Below are positions 28,001-36,497 of a stretch of DNA of 64,000 bases, piece by piece. This stretch comes from Myxacorys almedinensis A (lineage in GTDB: Bacteria > Cyanobacteriota > Cyanobacteriia > Leptolyngbyales > Leptolyngbyaceae): assembly GCF_010091945.1 (NCBI RefSeq), contig NZ_WVIE01000023.1:1-64000 (forward strand). Direction: 5' to 3'. Below the pieces are notes generated by a model that worked only from the letters and a program-made list of their open reading frames with translations, was not told where the DNA came from and made no database searches. A program made the translations under genes and the position numbers. Each line of letters begins with the position of its first letter. Within the stretch, counting starts at the first letter, position 1.

Positions 28001-28042
28001 AACGGTTGCGGTGATGAATGTTTTACACAATTAGATTACTAG
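25016..28042 (+). CDS. Large tail-protein-I-like baseplate protein with IN-like repeats and a sheath-like C-terminus
   Basis: 1,008 residues. Residues 1-125 (SYLPGTFRLFPKAPVLYAVVDAFG, LERLAALYGLAPR, YVRTFLEGTVTVQGILRVTAEALG) match tail protein I / gp6-partner wedge proteins. From about 180 to 490 there are three similar modules, each opening with a form of DLSRGIDLRQ and closing with a form of LAEIITKINSAVS...GRLQLS, which resemble the flagellar-hook IN motif. The last 100 residues (GGTWGNDIAVSARPAG) resemble the domain inserted in the sheath protein (NPGVWGNEMTISVTDA). Residues 764-775 come from the 35-bp element. The ATG at 25016 has AGGAGGGG upstream; an upstream TTG at 24968 is rejected. 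Confidence 0.75.
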   Translation: MPKTKRILSYLPGTFRLFPKAPVLYAVVDAFGRELLSAENTLAEVMSSHWVDHADRNAEVVNDLERLAALYGLAPRRDEEGEILEGVEEFREHLKRYVRTFLEGTVTVQGILRVTAEALGLQIADDYADLDSWWNHPSSEVSAPRFVTRAMVIDEAAQVVFGFTAAQAVGTPATSAEVIGDIDLSRGIDLRQQNLLRVKIDDQAPVEIDFANHPRIPRPRAAVLQEIVDAIRDRITPSVVSDDGKHLVLRSLTMGTTSQIAFEPPQSTDALDTLFGLAPGIYRGQETPAAPARLVGTQDLSNGADLRFARFLEIAVEGTPPIVVDCAVGAVDLERVELDQIVANLNSAISPAIATHDGTVLTITSNATGIIAQLEVQTFNDVERDARNLLFGNVPITTRGTAAKAANIISNVDLVSPVNLSQRQMLRLSINGSLTEINIAGNTPEKTSLAEIITKINSAVSNLASTAENGRLQLSAPASETSSLAILPLRYLELIEYPPVKLSQQISVHHGNGWTITNDGVTDTVAEIQLTTSQGTVGITLVNETVGWQVRILTVLAIAETVKLSQDPEFGLQAMITSATGEVRAVPGSQILVGLVQGTQAQIPFAGSKYLSDGILQLNSPTAANLVVLRARSRDAPIAVTVTEHITSDPSGAIAPRFDVVLRQESESDTPVIEQYIGVSIGNSINSLVQQINSGSTRSNLVRAEELPKNTVLSLPCGNSHWRYLECYGSRFNQARFDHNRFAGGFCAERGVFNVSHFSSASDAVPSELRLGRIAAVFTTATALPDPSVDLTFNWVSHRAGAFVVNLPSDLPPRFGGKFNEARFSQVKDQPERFSKAVTEPATDPHALVSLINQGLPDATPPILPSNLLQAQQVSQLPMGWQAVKLPFRKPQFLKAGTQDTPAKLYLSEEGFEEFIELRASQGGTWGNDIAVSARPAGAALYDVSIFYHSSRFENARAVVRGGETLPDLAEDLLKPGAIGVLQAKAAGIQATVTRNGCGDECFTQLDY
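27305..27339 (+). repeat. 35-bp dispersed in-frame element, copy 4
   Basis: Begins GCGGTTCCTTCGGAGTTGCG and ends GGGCGAATCGC. It is read AVPSELRLGRIA in frame in the baseplate gene. It shares GCGGTT at the left end with copy 1. Confidence 0.8.
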
Positions 28043-28053
28043 GAGCAATGCAA

Positions 28054-29007
28054 ATGACAACCAATATGACCCCTTATATTGATCGTAAACCAGGCGATTT
28101 AATCACGGCTGAAGATTGGAATGAGTTACAGCGAAAAGTCAAAACAGATATCTCAGAGCAAACGAAACAAGCCATTGATCAAATCAAGAGTGTGAAAATG
28201 GCAGAAGAAGCACAAACGCTACAGGGGAAAACATTCGAGGAGATTTTGGCTAACATTCTAGACTCCGTTCTGAAAGTGCTTCCGGGCAGAACAGGCTATC
28301 TTCAAGTCTTCAAGCAACTCAACGTTGGCAAAGAAGAAAACGTGGAACACAAGCTCAAAGCCTTTCCTCTAGTCGATGTCTATCAACTCGACTATTTTAA
28401 GGTGGTTTGTTCTGAAGATGGCAACAAACCTTATGCCGAGTGGGTGACGTTCTATCTCTATCATTCCAGCGAAAAACGGATTCGGCTCGAAGACGGTACC
28501 AGCATCCCCATCGAACCCATTGGCGGCACTCATCCTTACAAAGTGCCCTTCAAGGATTTGCTAGAGCAATATCACGTTAAATATACCGATAATTCTAGTT
28601 TGGGTGATTTAGAAACCGAGTTTTGGAAGGCGTTCTTTACTCCACCCAATGATGATTTTGATGACGATCAGCATTGTCATTCTCCTTGGTTCGATCGCTG
28701 TTGTCGAGAATCAAAAACGGTGGGAGAACTGAAGAGCCGGGGAGATTGGGATGATCTTTGGCTACAAATGCGCCCGCGCAAGACGATCAATTATCCCGAA
28801 CCTGTCGTCACACCTCAACCGACTCCTGGCACGGAGCCGTTACCCACCCCTGCGCCGACTCAGATCCAAATTGCTCACTTCGACTACGACACGCTGGGAA
28901 TTACCCTCCTCAGCGAACCCGTTCATCCCACTGACGTGACTAATGAATTATCAGAGCGGCGCAACATTCGGCAAGAACTTAAAGTAATGCTGCTGTTAAA
29001 GGTTTAG
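28054..29007 (+). CDS. CIS baseplate- or fibre-associated protein of unknown fold
   Basis: 317 residues. It opens with YIDRKPGDLITAEDWNELQRKVKTDI, a phrase common at the start of tail and baseplate-attached proteins, then a short coiled coil. The middle is strand-rich (VDVYQLDYFKVVC, AEWVTFYLYH), followed by an acidic stretch (DDFDDDQHCHSPWFDRCC) with several H and C residues and a proline-rich linker (TPQPTPGTEPLPTPAPT). The ATG at 28054 is eight bases after AGGAG; the frame also reaches ATGs at 28018 and 28048. It sits between the I-like and the terminal large protein, a position usual for fibre or plug proteins. Confidence 0.55.
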   Translation: MTTNMTPYIDRKPGDLITAEDWNELQRKVKTDISEQTKQAIDQIKSVKMAEEAQTLQGKTFEEILANILDSVLKVLPGRTGYLQVFKQLNVGKEENVEHKLKAFPLVDVYQLDYFKVVCSEDGNKPYAEWVTFYLYHSSEKRIRLEDGTSIPIEPIGGTHPYKVPFKDLLEQYHVKYTDNSSLGDLETEFWKAFFTPPNDDFDDDQHCHSPWFDRCCRESKTVGELKSRGDWDDLWLQMRPRKTINYPEPVVTPQPTPGTEPLPTPAPTQIQIAHFDYDTLGITLLSEPVHPTDVTNELSERRNIRQELKVMLLLKV

Positions 29008-29056
29008 ACAAGGGTTAGACAACAGAAACGTCAACGTAAATAGGGAGTCAGTGGCA

Positions 29057-32000
29057 ATGCAACTCTACACTGAATATTTAGGCGATCGCGACCCTTTTGT
29101 GGGCGATCGCACCGTATGGTTACGGAGTTTACCTGTGGATGCTACTATCACCCAGGCAACGCTCACCCTGGCTCCTTCATCCAGTGGCACTCCGTTTGAA
29201 GAAGTGCTCGACTTCACCCAAACCGATCATCCTCTGGGCACGATCAAAACCGAAGGGACAGGATTTGTGGAAGTTGACTTTCATGCTCGTCGCACGCTGA
29301 CTCACATTCAGGGTGATGGACTTTTAGGGGCAAGCTTGCAGGTCGATTTGGGGGGCGCGTATGTTGATATCAGCGATCGCGGCACAATCCGATCTTCTGA
29401 CGATTCACCATTTTCATTTCCTGCCAGTGGTCAGCTTCCTGCCCTCACTGTGAACCGCTTTAAACTCACGCAAACGGGGACGACAAATCCAACCATTGAG
29501 AGGATTACAGTTCGGTCAGTTCCCACGAATCTTAGCGTCCGATTGGGACAGTTAGCGCCGTTTTGGACGCAGTTAGGAGAATCTGCGATCGCGCAAACTT
29601 CCCCTGATTTTGCCGCGATTCTCAATGCTGTGCTAGTAGACGCAGCAACGGAAAATGGCTTTTATGTGATTCCCTTTGTTGTGCATTCGGATACGATCGC
29701 CCGTCTGAATATCAACCTTCAAATCGACTATATTCTAGAGCAGCGTGTCCTTCCTGATTATTTACCAGAAGTCACAATCCCCTATGACTTTAGTACACTT
29801 CCAGGAATCGATGAGGCATTAACAACGGTGACGCTACCTCGAAACGCAGTTGCGATCGCAGGTAAAACGCAAGCACAAATCCGAGGAGAATTTCAATCGA
29901 CTCGGATCGCCCTCGGTCAGGTAGGAGAAGATGCGATCGCAACGCCTAGCCGAGAGCCAATCAGCGCCATCACCGTGTCTCCGAAGTTAACGCTGGCGCA
30001 TCCATTTCAGTCTGGGCAGGAAATTGAAGTCACAGCGATCGACCTATCGCTTGCCAACACAAAACCTGGTCTAGCGGGGTTGCAGGTTGCCATTCAATCC
30101 GATGCCGATGGCAAACCCTCTGGTGAAGTCTTAACCAGTGCAGACGTAAAAGTTGCCAAACCGTTGCCCAATCAGACCAGTTGGGGCAGTGCAACCTTGC
30201 CCAATTCGTTTCGAGTCTTGCCCAATGTTCGATATTGGATGGTGCTTCAAAGCCTGGTTGGGCAAGCGTCTTGGAGCATTAATCGTGGAACAGAACCCGG
30301 ACTACAATCTAGCACCGATGGCGGATTTTCTTGGCGAGTTGCCACGCTGGCAGAACAACCCGCCCCATTTGCTGCCCTGTTTCGACTGCGAAATTTACCG
30401 GATCGATTTACCGTTCCTGTTCAGGTGCAAATTGGCAAAGGAATTGAAGCCGTTCGACAACGACTAGATGAGTTTGCACCCCTCGGACGCATCGAATTTC
30501 AGTTCGATTTTGCCGCCGAGCTAAACCAATATCTTGCCAGTTCATCCGCCGCTTCCCCGTGTGGTACGGGAGATTTGTTAGTGAACGGCGATTTTTCCGA
30601 TCCCCTGCTTGATGACGCGACTCGAAAGCTGTTTGGGGTTGATGCAGCAAGGGTCGAGAGCAGCGGAGGCTATTCCACCTATTACACTCAACCGCCTACG
30701 ATCGCAGGCACGATCGATTTAAGTCGAGGCATTAATCTTAGTGTTGAACGATTTATTGTTCTAGCGTTGGATAATGGTAAACCGATCCGCATTGATTGCG
30801 CGGGACAAATCCCCAGCCGCACTCAATTATCAGAAATTACTCAAGCCATCAATACCGCTGTCAGGCGGCAAGATGCGGCAAGTGCTGTTCAACTCAGTGA
30901 ACCGCCAAGAACCGTGTTAAGTGTGCGATCCGGTGGAGCTTGGCAAAGCCAATCGCGCCTGTCCCCTAGCCAACCCACCAGCGTAGAACTCTTACCCTGG
31001 TGCAGTACCAAGCTTCCGACAGGGTGGCAGGGAACCGCAGGACACGTCCACCGCATGAAACTCACAGACGGCACAGGTCGCGTCATCGTCGTGTTGGCAT
31101 CTCCAACATTGCTCAATACCTCCGATGCACCCAACCAACCCACGCCGCTATTTTGTTTTCCTACACAACCGCAGACGGGAAACACGACTTCCATTCAAGC
31201 TGCAACGCTTTCGCAACGGATAAATTGCACGGCTGGATGCACTTATTTACTGCAATTTGCATTTGGTGTGATTACAGGTTCTTCTACATCTTCACCACGC
31301 TGGGAGATCGTGTGGTTAAACGCTAAAGGGGATGAACTGCAAACCGACGGAGATGCGATCGCAATTACAGCAAGACTACAGCGAGAAGAACGTCCTCCTT
31401 GGGTACAAACTGCCAAAGTAACGGCTCCAGCCACCGCAACGCAAGCCGACATTCGTTTCAGTTGCTCAGCTTTTGGTGGATTGTGGCTCAGCGCAGTGTC
31501 GTTTGTGCCCACGGTTGAGGCAATTGATAACGGCACCTTCACCCGTTCAGATCAAGCTGATGTGCCGTCAGGCTGGCAGCTTTTAGGAGGATGGATCGAG
31601 AACACCGAGCGCGGTGAAATTCTGAGCGGTAGAGGACCTGAAGATGCGGTTCTTGCCCAGAGCATTCCTGTTGTTGCCCAAGCGAGCTATGAGCTACACA
31701 TTACAGCTTATTTGAGCGATCATCCTACTCCATCCCTAGAGCGATCGCATTCACGATTAGAACTTCACTGGATCGGCATCTCAACGCCTCCGATCGTGCT
31801 TCTGTTAGACACACCAGACTTCTCACTGCGATCGTGGACAGGAACAGTTCCTGCTGGCGTCACTACGGCTGAGATTCGGCTGATCCAACCTCAAGATCAG
31901 GGAGACCTGCTGGTTGAATCCATCTCCTTATCCCGGCTCGACTCCATTTCCCTGCCCATCGTTTTTCTGGCTGAAACCCCCGGACAACTCACCGTCTCAG

Positions 32001-32626
32001 ATCTGCGGGTTGCCTACGATTCTCACAATCCGCCAACGCTGTCTCCAGGGGTTGCTTCACAGTTACGCTCTGCATCGATCGCCTCGCGATCGCTCCCCCC
32101 TCGACAGCCCACTCCAATGCAGCCGCAACCCTTGCTTGCAGGGACAGTTGTGCAACCGCTTTTAGCACAAACACCTCCAGCAGAATCACCCTCACAACAG
32201 CCACCTTCAGAAGAAGCCGAACCTCCACCATCAGACGAGTTACCCGAATTACCGCCCCCTCCTTTCCCTGATCATGCAGTTTCTTCAGAAGATAATGGAG
32301 GATTCACGAGTTCGCTTTTTCGCCGTGCAACAGGCACTCACAAACAGAGCAAATTGATGGCTGCACCCTCGCGCTTACCCGTTGATCGAGTGGCAATCTC
32401 ACCGCAGTCGATCAGACCAACCCCAAAACCAGTTTCGCAACCTTTGCAACATCAGCCAATCATTTCAACGAAAGTGTTCGCGAGGGTGTTGAGAAAAATC
32501 AAGCGTTGGCTATTGCGATTAGTGCAAAAACTGGCGCGAAAACTTTCTTCGGCAACCACGTTTAGCCCGGTTCACCACCAACAAAGTCGCATTGCCAAAG
32601 CTAAAACTCCAACCCATCGATTTTAA
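29057..32626 (+). CDS. Large terminal CIS protein with proline-rich linker and cationic amphipathic tail
   Basis: 1,189 residues, last gene of the cluster. The N-terminal half is beta-rich (YTEYLGDRDPFVGDRTVWLR, GQLAPFWTQLGESA). Near residue 552 is a module starting TIDLSRGINLS, related to the IN-like repeats of the gpI-like protein. The second half has beta-sandwich-like segments (LLVNGDFSDPLLDD, VEAIDNGTFTRSDQADVPSGW) like carbohydrate-binding modules. A proline/glutamate/serine-rich linker (about 1035-1085) leads to a strongly basic amphipathic helix (KVFARVLRKIKRWLLRLVQK) and a histidine/lysine-rich end. No signal peptide. A fibre, surface module or membrane-anchor role is inferred. A GTG at 29051 is an alternative start. 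Confidence 0.6.
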   Translation: MQLYTEYLGDRDPFVGDRTVWLRSLPVDATITQATLTLAPSSSGTPFEEVLDFTQTDHPLGTIKTEGTGFVEVDFHARRTLTHIQGDGLLGASLQVDLGGAYVDISDRGTIRSSDDSPFSFPASGQLPALTVNRFKLTQTGTTNPTIERITVRSVPTNLSVRLGQLAPFWTQLGESAIAQTSPDFAAILNAVLVDAATENGFYVIPFVVHSDTIARLNINLQIDYILEQRVLPDYLPEVTIPYDFSTLPGIDEALTTVTLPRNAVAIAGKTQAQIRGEFQSTRIALGQVGEDAIATPSREPISAITVSPKLTLAHPFQSGQEIEVTAIDLSLANTKPGLAGLQVAIQSDADGKPSGEVLTSADVKVAKPLPNQTSWGSATLPNSFRVLPNVRYWMVLQSLVGQASWSINRGTEPGLQSSTDGGFSWRVATLAEQPAPFAALFRLRNLPDRFTVPVQVQIGKGIEAVRQRLDEFAPLGRIEFQFDFAAELNQYLASSSAASPCGTGDLLVNGDFSDPLLDDATRKLFGVDAARVESSGGYSTYYTQPPTIAGTIDLSRGINLSVERFIVLALDNGKPIRIDCAGQIPSRTQLSEITQAINTAVRRQDAASAVQLSEPPRTVLSVRSGGAWQSQSRLSPSQPTSVELLPWCSTKLPTGWQGTAGHVHRMKLTDGTGRVIVVLASPTLLNTSDAPNQPTPLFCFPTQPQTGNTTSIQAATLSQRINCTAGCTYLLQFAFGVITGSSTSSPRWEIVWLNAKGDELQTDGDAIAITARLQREERPPWVQTAKVTAPATATQADIRFSCSAFGGLWLSAVSFVPTVEAIDNGTFTRSDQADVPSGWQLLGGWIENTERGEILSGRGPEDAVLAQSIPVVAQASYELHITAYLSDHPTPSLERSHSRLELHWIGISTPPIVLLLDTPDFSLRSWTGTVPAGVTTAEIRLIQPQDQGDLLVESISLSRLDSISLPIVFLAETPGQLTVSDLRVAYDSHNPPTLSPGVASQLRSASIASRSLPPRQPTPMQPQPLLAGTVVQPLLAQTPPAESPSQQPPSEEAEPPPSDELPELPPPPFPDHAVSSEDNGGFTSSLFRRATGTHKQSKLMAAPSRLPVDRVAISPQSIRPTPKPVSQPLQHQPIISTKVFARVLRKIKRWLLRLVQKLARKLSSATTFSPVHHQQSRIAKAKTPTHRF

Positions 32627-32749
32627 AGCTCAACCAAAACTCACGTTATCACGATTAGAACGTTCTTCTGATACGACTCAAAGCCCTTGGAGGCTTACGT
32701 CATCAAAAATACCAACCCCTGGCAAAACGTCGCCACAAACAGTCTAAAT

Positions 32750-33427
32750 CTAGTCTGGGTAATGCTTTTGCCACCATTGCACCCAGTCTAACCAGGCATG
32801 ATCCATCAAGCGGGGTTGGTCGATTGCGACCCGCGCATCGATCGCCATCTTCACCCACAGGCAACGCAAATCTCGCAACGGAGCCTGACCCAGAAACCAG
32901 GGAAAAAAGCGCCTCGAAAGCACAGGTAACGTATTTTGCCGTTGGCGCAACATGCGATCGCTAACCGAAGTCCCACCATATTGGGTAATGCAAGCACTGC
33001 GATGCACCTTGCCAAACTCCTTAACCACTGCATATTCCCCGGTAGGCACCTCCACCACCGTGTAGTCAGGCTTGCGAGAAGCCAACGTCGAGTCTTCAAG
33101 AATTGCCGGAACGTGAAGATAGGTATCCACGAAATAGCGCATTTCAACCGCTAGAGGTATTTCGTTATGCAAATATTGATAGTGTCGACCAGATAAGGTT
33201 TGAGCATCAACACTGGTCACAAATGCAGGTGCCGTTTCTTGATGCAAGGTCATAGCGTAGCTTTGCACAAACTGCCATTCACGCAACGGTATTGTTGTTG
33301 GAAACGTGAATTTTGGGAAATCTGGCGATGAAGTTTGCGGAAAGAAAATTAGCTTTCCTAAAACAGTAACACTTCCCAATAACGTAGCAACCAGCAGATA
33401 GCCGCGAATGGATTCCCACTGCTTCAC
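32750..33427 (-). CDS. Cyanoexosortase A system-associated protein
   Basis: 225 residues with one N-terminal membrane segment (GYLLVATLLGSVTVLGKLIFF) and a mainly extracytoplasmic remainder (LREWQFVQSYAMTL, YQYLHNEIPLAVEMRYFVDTYLHVP). It overlaps the end of the exosortase gene by four bases (ATGA), which is the normal arrangement for the accessory protein encoded beside cyanobacterial exosortase A. It is related in role to EpsI-type partners. Molecular function is unknown; a part in sorting or processing of exported proteins is inferred. Confidence 0.8.
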   Translation of the reverse strand: MKQWESIRGYLLVATLLGSVTVLGKLIFFPQTSSPDFPKFTFPTTIPLREWQFVQSYAMTLHQETAPAFVTSVDAQTLSGRHYQYLHNEIPLAVEMRYFVDTYLHVPAILEDSTLASRKPDYTVVEVPTGEYAVVKEFGKVHRSACITQYGGTSVSDRMLRQRQNTLPVLSRRFFPWFLGQAPLRDLRCLWVKMAIDARVAIDQPRLMDHAWLDWVQWWQKHYPD

Positions 33428-34257
33428 AATTCGGCTCCTTCTTGCACATCAGAGGGTTCTGCCTGCTCTAGCAGGTAATAGCAAACTCCGCCTAGCAATG
33501 CTACAGCGATCAAAGAAAAGATCAGTGATCCAGTTCCTAAATGCCAGTATTCAAACGCATCTCGCTTTGCCTGAGCGAACAAAATTGCCATCAGCGCTAC
33601 TCGGATACCGTTAACAAAAAAGCCAATACTAATTGCAATGATGGGCAAAACTGCGGACTGTAGGCGGCTCAACGGAAACAACATGACAAAAATGAATGTC
33701 AACGTCAATAGCTGAAAAATTAAGCTGATTCCAGAACAGCCCGGATAAACCTCTACCGTTCCGGTTGGCATGATCAGGTTGACACCCTGCTGAGTCACCG
33801 GGTAGCCGCCATACCACAGCAAGTTGCTGGCAAAGTCTGCGGTGAGGCGGGAGATATCGAGCGCTGCCATGAGGCTAGTGGTTGGAATGGCAATGAATCC
33901 TAAAATCGCTAATTCGCGCCAATAGTGCTTGAGTTGCCCAAAGCCAGATGCCAACAATGCCAAGCCAAATCCTGAAACGATCGGGGCGAAGCGCAAAAAT
34001 GAATCGTATCCAGTAACCGAAGCGCTCCGGAGTAAAATCCATGCGATCGCAACTATGCCTAAACTTGTGGCTGCAAGCCCGCTGTCGAGTTTGCCCCACT
34101 CTCGCCGCCCTGCCACAAACCAGGCTGCTGCCCAACAGAGCAAGCTTGGCTCTAACAGTTCAGGATGCTCACTCCTCCATACGAGATGCAAGTGGAGCGT
34201 GGTTAGGGCAACAGCAACTCCGAGCAGTAGAAACTTTGCATCAGGAAAAGATTTCAC
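33424..34257 (-). CDS. crtA: Cyanoexosortase A
   Basis: 277-residue polytopic membrane transpeptidase-like enzyme that cleaves C-terminal sorting signals of exported proteins. The catalytic cysteine is in VEVYPGCSGISLIFQLL, the arginine in VNGIRVALMAILFAQ and the histidine in FEYWHLGTGSLIFSLIA, the usual Cys-Arg-His set. About eight hydrophobic segments are present. The downstream partner gene overlaps as ATGA. No protein with a PEP-CTERM-like signal is seen in this window, so substrates must lie elsewhere. Confidence 0.88.
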   Translation of the reverse strand: MKSFPDAKFLLLGVAVALTTLHLHLVWRSEHPELLEPSLLCWAAAWFVAGRREWGKLDSGLAATSLGIVAIAWILLRSASVTGYDSFLRFAPIVSGFGLALLASGFGQLKHYWRELAILGFIAIPTTSLMAALDISRLTADFASNLLWYGGYPVTQQGVNLIMPTGTVEVYPGCSGISLIFQLLTLTFIFVMLFPLSRLQSAVLPIIAISIGFFVNGIRVALMAILFAQAKRDAFEYWHLGTGSLIFSLIAVALLGGVCYYLLEQAEPSDVQEGAEL

Positions 34258-34416
34258 GATCGCTCAATCAACCTAGATATTGCCTGAAGAGCAAGATTAC
34301 TTGATTCGCCAAGCCCCTCACGAGGCTCCAAAGATAGAGCCTTGCAAAGGCTACTGTGTTGAACTACACCTATCTTTAGATATATTGCCGAATTCAGCGT
34401 TACTTGAACGTTGATG

Positions 34417-35145
34417 TTACTTGAGCGGAGAAGATCCGACGTTCACCAGGTGTTTTTGAATCGCTAGCACCGCCGCTTGGGTGCGATCGCGCACCTCTAA
34501 TTTCTGCAAAATCGCATGAACATGCACTCGCACTGTACCCGATGTAATGTACAACAGTTCTGCAATCTCATGATTCGACTTTCCAAGCGCAATCAACCTC
34601 AAAATCTCCTGCTCTCGTGGCGTAAGAGGATTCTCTAATGGGTTTGAATGTGGAGTTAAAGAGTTGGTTGACGTTGCCTCGACGGGTTGATCTGCTTTAA
34701 CTGAACCTGAGTTCTCGGGTTGAAAGGCAGCTTGAATTGCTGTAGTTGCCGTTTGATCCCACCAGGATGCACCTGCGGCGACCGATCGCACCGCCAAAAT
34801 TAACTTCTCAGCCGGGATTCCTTTGAGACAGTAGCCTTGCGCCCCGGCGATGATTAATCGCGCAATCAGGTGAGCTTTAGAATGAGACGTTAACACCAAA
34901 ATGGGAAGGTCGGGAACCGCTTGCTTGATCTGACGACAGGCTTCGATTCCACCGCTGCCCGGTAGTCCAACATCCAGCAGAACGAGATCGAGCGGATATT
35001 GTTTGACTAGTTCTACCGCCGTTTCTCCATCTTCTGCTTCGGCTGCAATCTCCAATCCAGATTCTTGTTGAAGTCGCATCTTTGAGCCCAACCGGAATAG
35101 CTCATCATCTTCGGCAAGTAGAATTCGGAGAATTTTCTCAGTCAT
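34417..35145 (-). CDS. NarL/FixJ-type response regulator
   Basis: 242 residues. Receiver domain at 6-125 with acidic pocket EDD and phosphoacceptor D58 (LVLLDVGLPG), then an unusual linker of about 45 residues, then a LuxR-type helix-turn-helix (LTPREQEILRLIALGKSNHEIAELLYITSGTVRVHVHAILQKLEV). It would bind DNA as a dimer after phosphorylation. It lies nine bases after the histidine kinase gene on the same strand, so the two are a cognate pair. It is not an OmpR-type KdpE, although the kdp operon is next door. Confidence 0.9.
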   Translation of the reverse strand: MTEKILRILLAEDDELFRLGSKMRLQQESGLEIAAEAEDGETAVELVKQYPLDLVLLDVGLPGSGGIEACRQIKQAVPDLPILVLTSHSKAHLIARLIIAGAQGYCLKGIPAEKLILAVRSVAAGASWWDQTATTAIQAAFQPENSGSVKADQPVEATSTNSLTPHSNPLENPLTPREQEILRLIALGKSNHEIAELLYITSGTVRVHVHAILQKLEVRDRTQAAVLAIQKHLVNVGSSPLK

Positions 35146-35154
35146 GGTCAGGTG

Positions 35155-36225
35155 TCATGGCGAAATAGTGGGAAGCCGAAAGGCAAATATTGCCCCGTTT
35201 GGAACTCGATTTTCTGCCCAAATCTTACCACTGTGCGCTTCAATAATCTGCCGACTAAGGTACAACCCTAGTCCCGATCCGGTGGCTTGGCGATCGCTCT
35301 GTCCTTGATAAAACCGCTCGAACAAATGCGGCAACTCTTCTGGCGCGACCCCAAGCCCCGCATCTAAGACCTTGACAACTTGATGCGACGGGCGAGATTC
35401 TAACCAGATTTCGACACTTGCCCCTCTTGGTGAATGATGAATGCTATTTGTAATTAGGTTAGAAAAAACGCGCCGGAGTTGCAGCGCATCGCCCATTGCC
35501 CACAAGGACTGTCGAAATCCAGAATCGCTGTAATTCAAGCTCAAGTGGACGCGGCGGGCGGCAGCTAATTCTCTCAGCGTCAGCATTGCGTCTTGCGCGA
35601 TCGCACCCAACTCAATTGGCTGTAACTTCAGCGTCAGTCCGTCTGCATCGTTGCGATAAATATCTAACATCATTTCGACGAGTTGCAGCGTGGTTTGGTG
35701 GCTACGCTGCATCGTTGTAAAAACGGTCTGCTGAGTTGGGGTGATCGCTCCAAATTCAGCCCTTTGCATGGCTTTAAGCGTTTCTATCGCGCCGAGTAGC
35801 GGAGTTTTGAGATCGTGCGTCAGCGTCGATACAAAGTCTTCGCGGAGACTCGCTAACTGTTCTTGAGCGTGGAGGCGGAGTTGCTGTTGAGCGATCGCGG
35901 CTTGGTAGTGTCGATTGCGATCGCTGATCACACTGGTTACAATCAGCGCCATCACGACGATCGCGCGATTGACGATGGTAGAAGCTTGGCTGAGTTGGTA
36001 AACCGGAAACCACAGATTAGAAAGCGTCAAAAATGCAGCAATTAGCGTAATCAAGAAGGTTTCACGACGACGAAGATGGTTACTCGTCAACACAATGCCA
36101 CCAATGTAAAGATAACCTACTACATATTCTGGTGGTGTCAGATATTCTATGCTCAATGCGAATGCGAATAGAAAAACGATCAGCCAACGTATTGCAGGTT
36201 TGGAATAGAAGTTAACAGCGTTCAT
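35155..36225 (-). CDS. Membrane sensor histidine kinase
   Basis: 356 residues. Four hydrophobic segments in residues 10-100 form a small membrane sensor without a large periplasmic domain. HisKA follows with the phosphorylated histidine H137 (FVSTLTHDLKTPL), then HATPase with an N box (VFSNLITNSIHHS), a G1 box with DAGLGV instead of the common DNGxG, and a G2 box (GSGLGLYLSRQIIEAHSGKI). It is the first gene of a two-gene operon with the NarL-type regulator and is divergent from kdpA across a 272-bp intergenic region, which is where shared control of kdp would act. Confidence 0.9.
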   Translation of the reverse strand: MNAVNFYSKPAIRWLIVFLFAFALSIEYLTPPEYVVGYLYIGGIVLTSNHLRRRETFLITLIAAFLTLSNLWFPVYQLSQASTIVNRAIVVMALIVTSVISDRNRHYQAAIAQQQLRLHAQEQLASLREDFVSTLTHDLKTPLLGAIETLKAMQRAEFGAITPTQQTVFTTMQRSHQTTLQLVEMMLDIYRNDADGLTLKLQPIELGAIAQDAMLTLRELAAARRVHLSLNYSDSGFRQSLWAMGDALQLRRVFSNLITNSIHHSPRGASVEIWLESRPSHQVVKVLDAGLGVAPEELPHLFERFYQGQSDRQATGSGLGLYLSRQIIEAHSGKIWAENRVPNGAIFAFRLPTISP

Positions 36226-36497
36226 TGGAAGATTGCTTCAAGCAACAACACAGAGTTTATACAAACAGTCTTTAATCTGATGATGCCTGTTAGTTTCTTT
36301 TTCGTCTCCTACGACGTGAACTCTATATCAGAAAGTATAGAGTTCAATGCTTGAAATACAAAGGTTCTAAACGTCTCACCCTATTTCAACTGATATGCTG
36401 ATCGACGCTTCCTGTCTGAATAAGTTATATCTCTTTGTAAATTGCTAGGTGTTCTTGTAAAAGCCAAAATCGTCTTATCGAATTCATAAATTCCACC

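Noticed and set aside
9250-32626. Interpretation as a prophage
   Set aside because: Head, packaging, replication, integrase and lysis genes are absent; only tail-type components are present, with CIS-specific DUF4255 and OmpA-like proteins.
34323-34342. AGGCTC/GAGCCT inverted repeat between the regulator and exosortase genes
   Set aside because: Only six base pairs with no T run on either strand; too weak to call a terminator.
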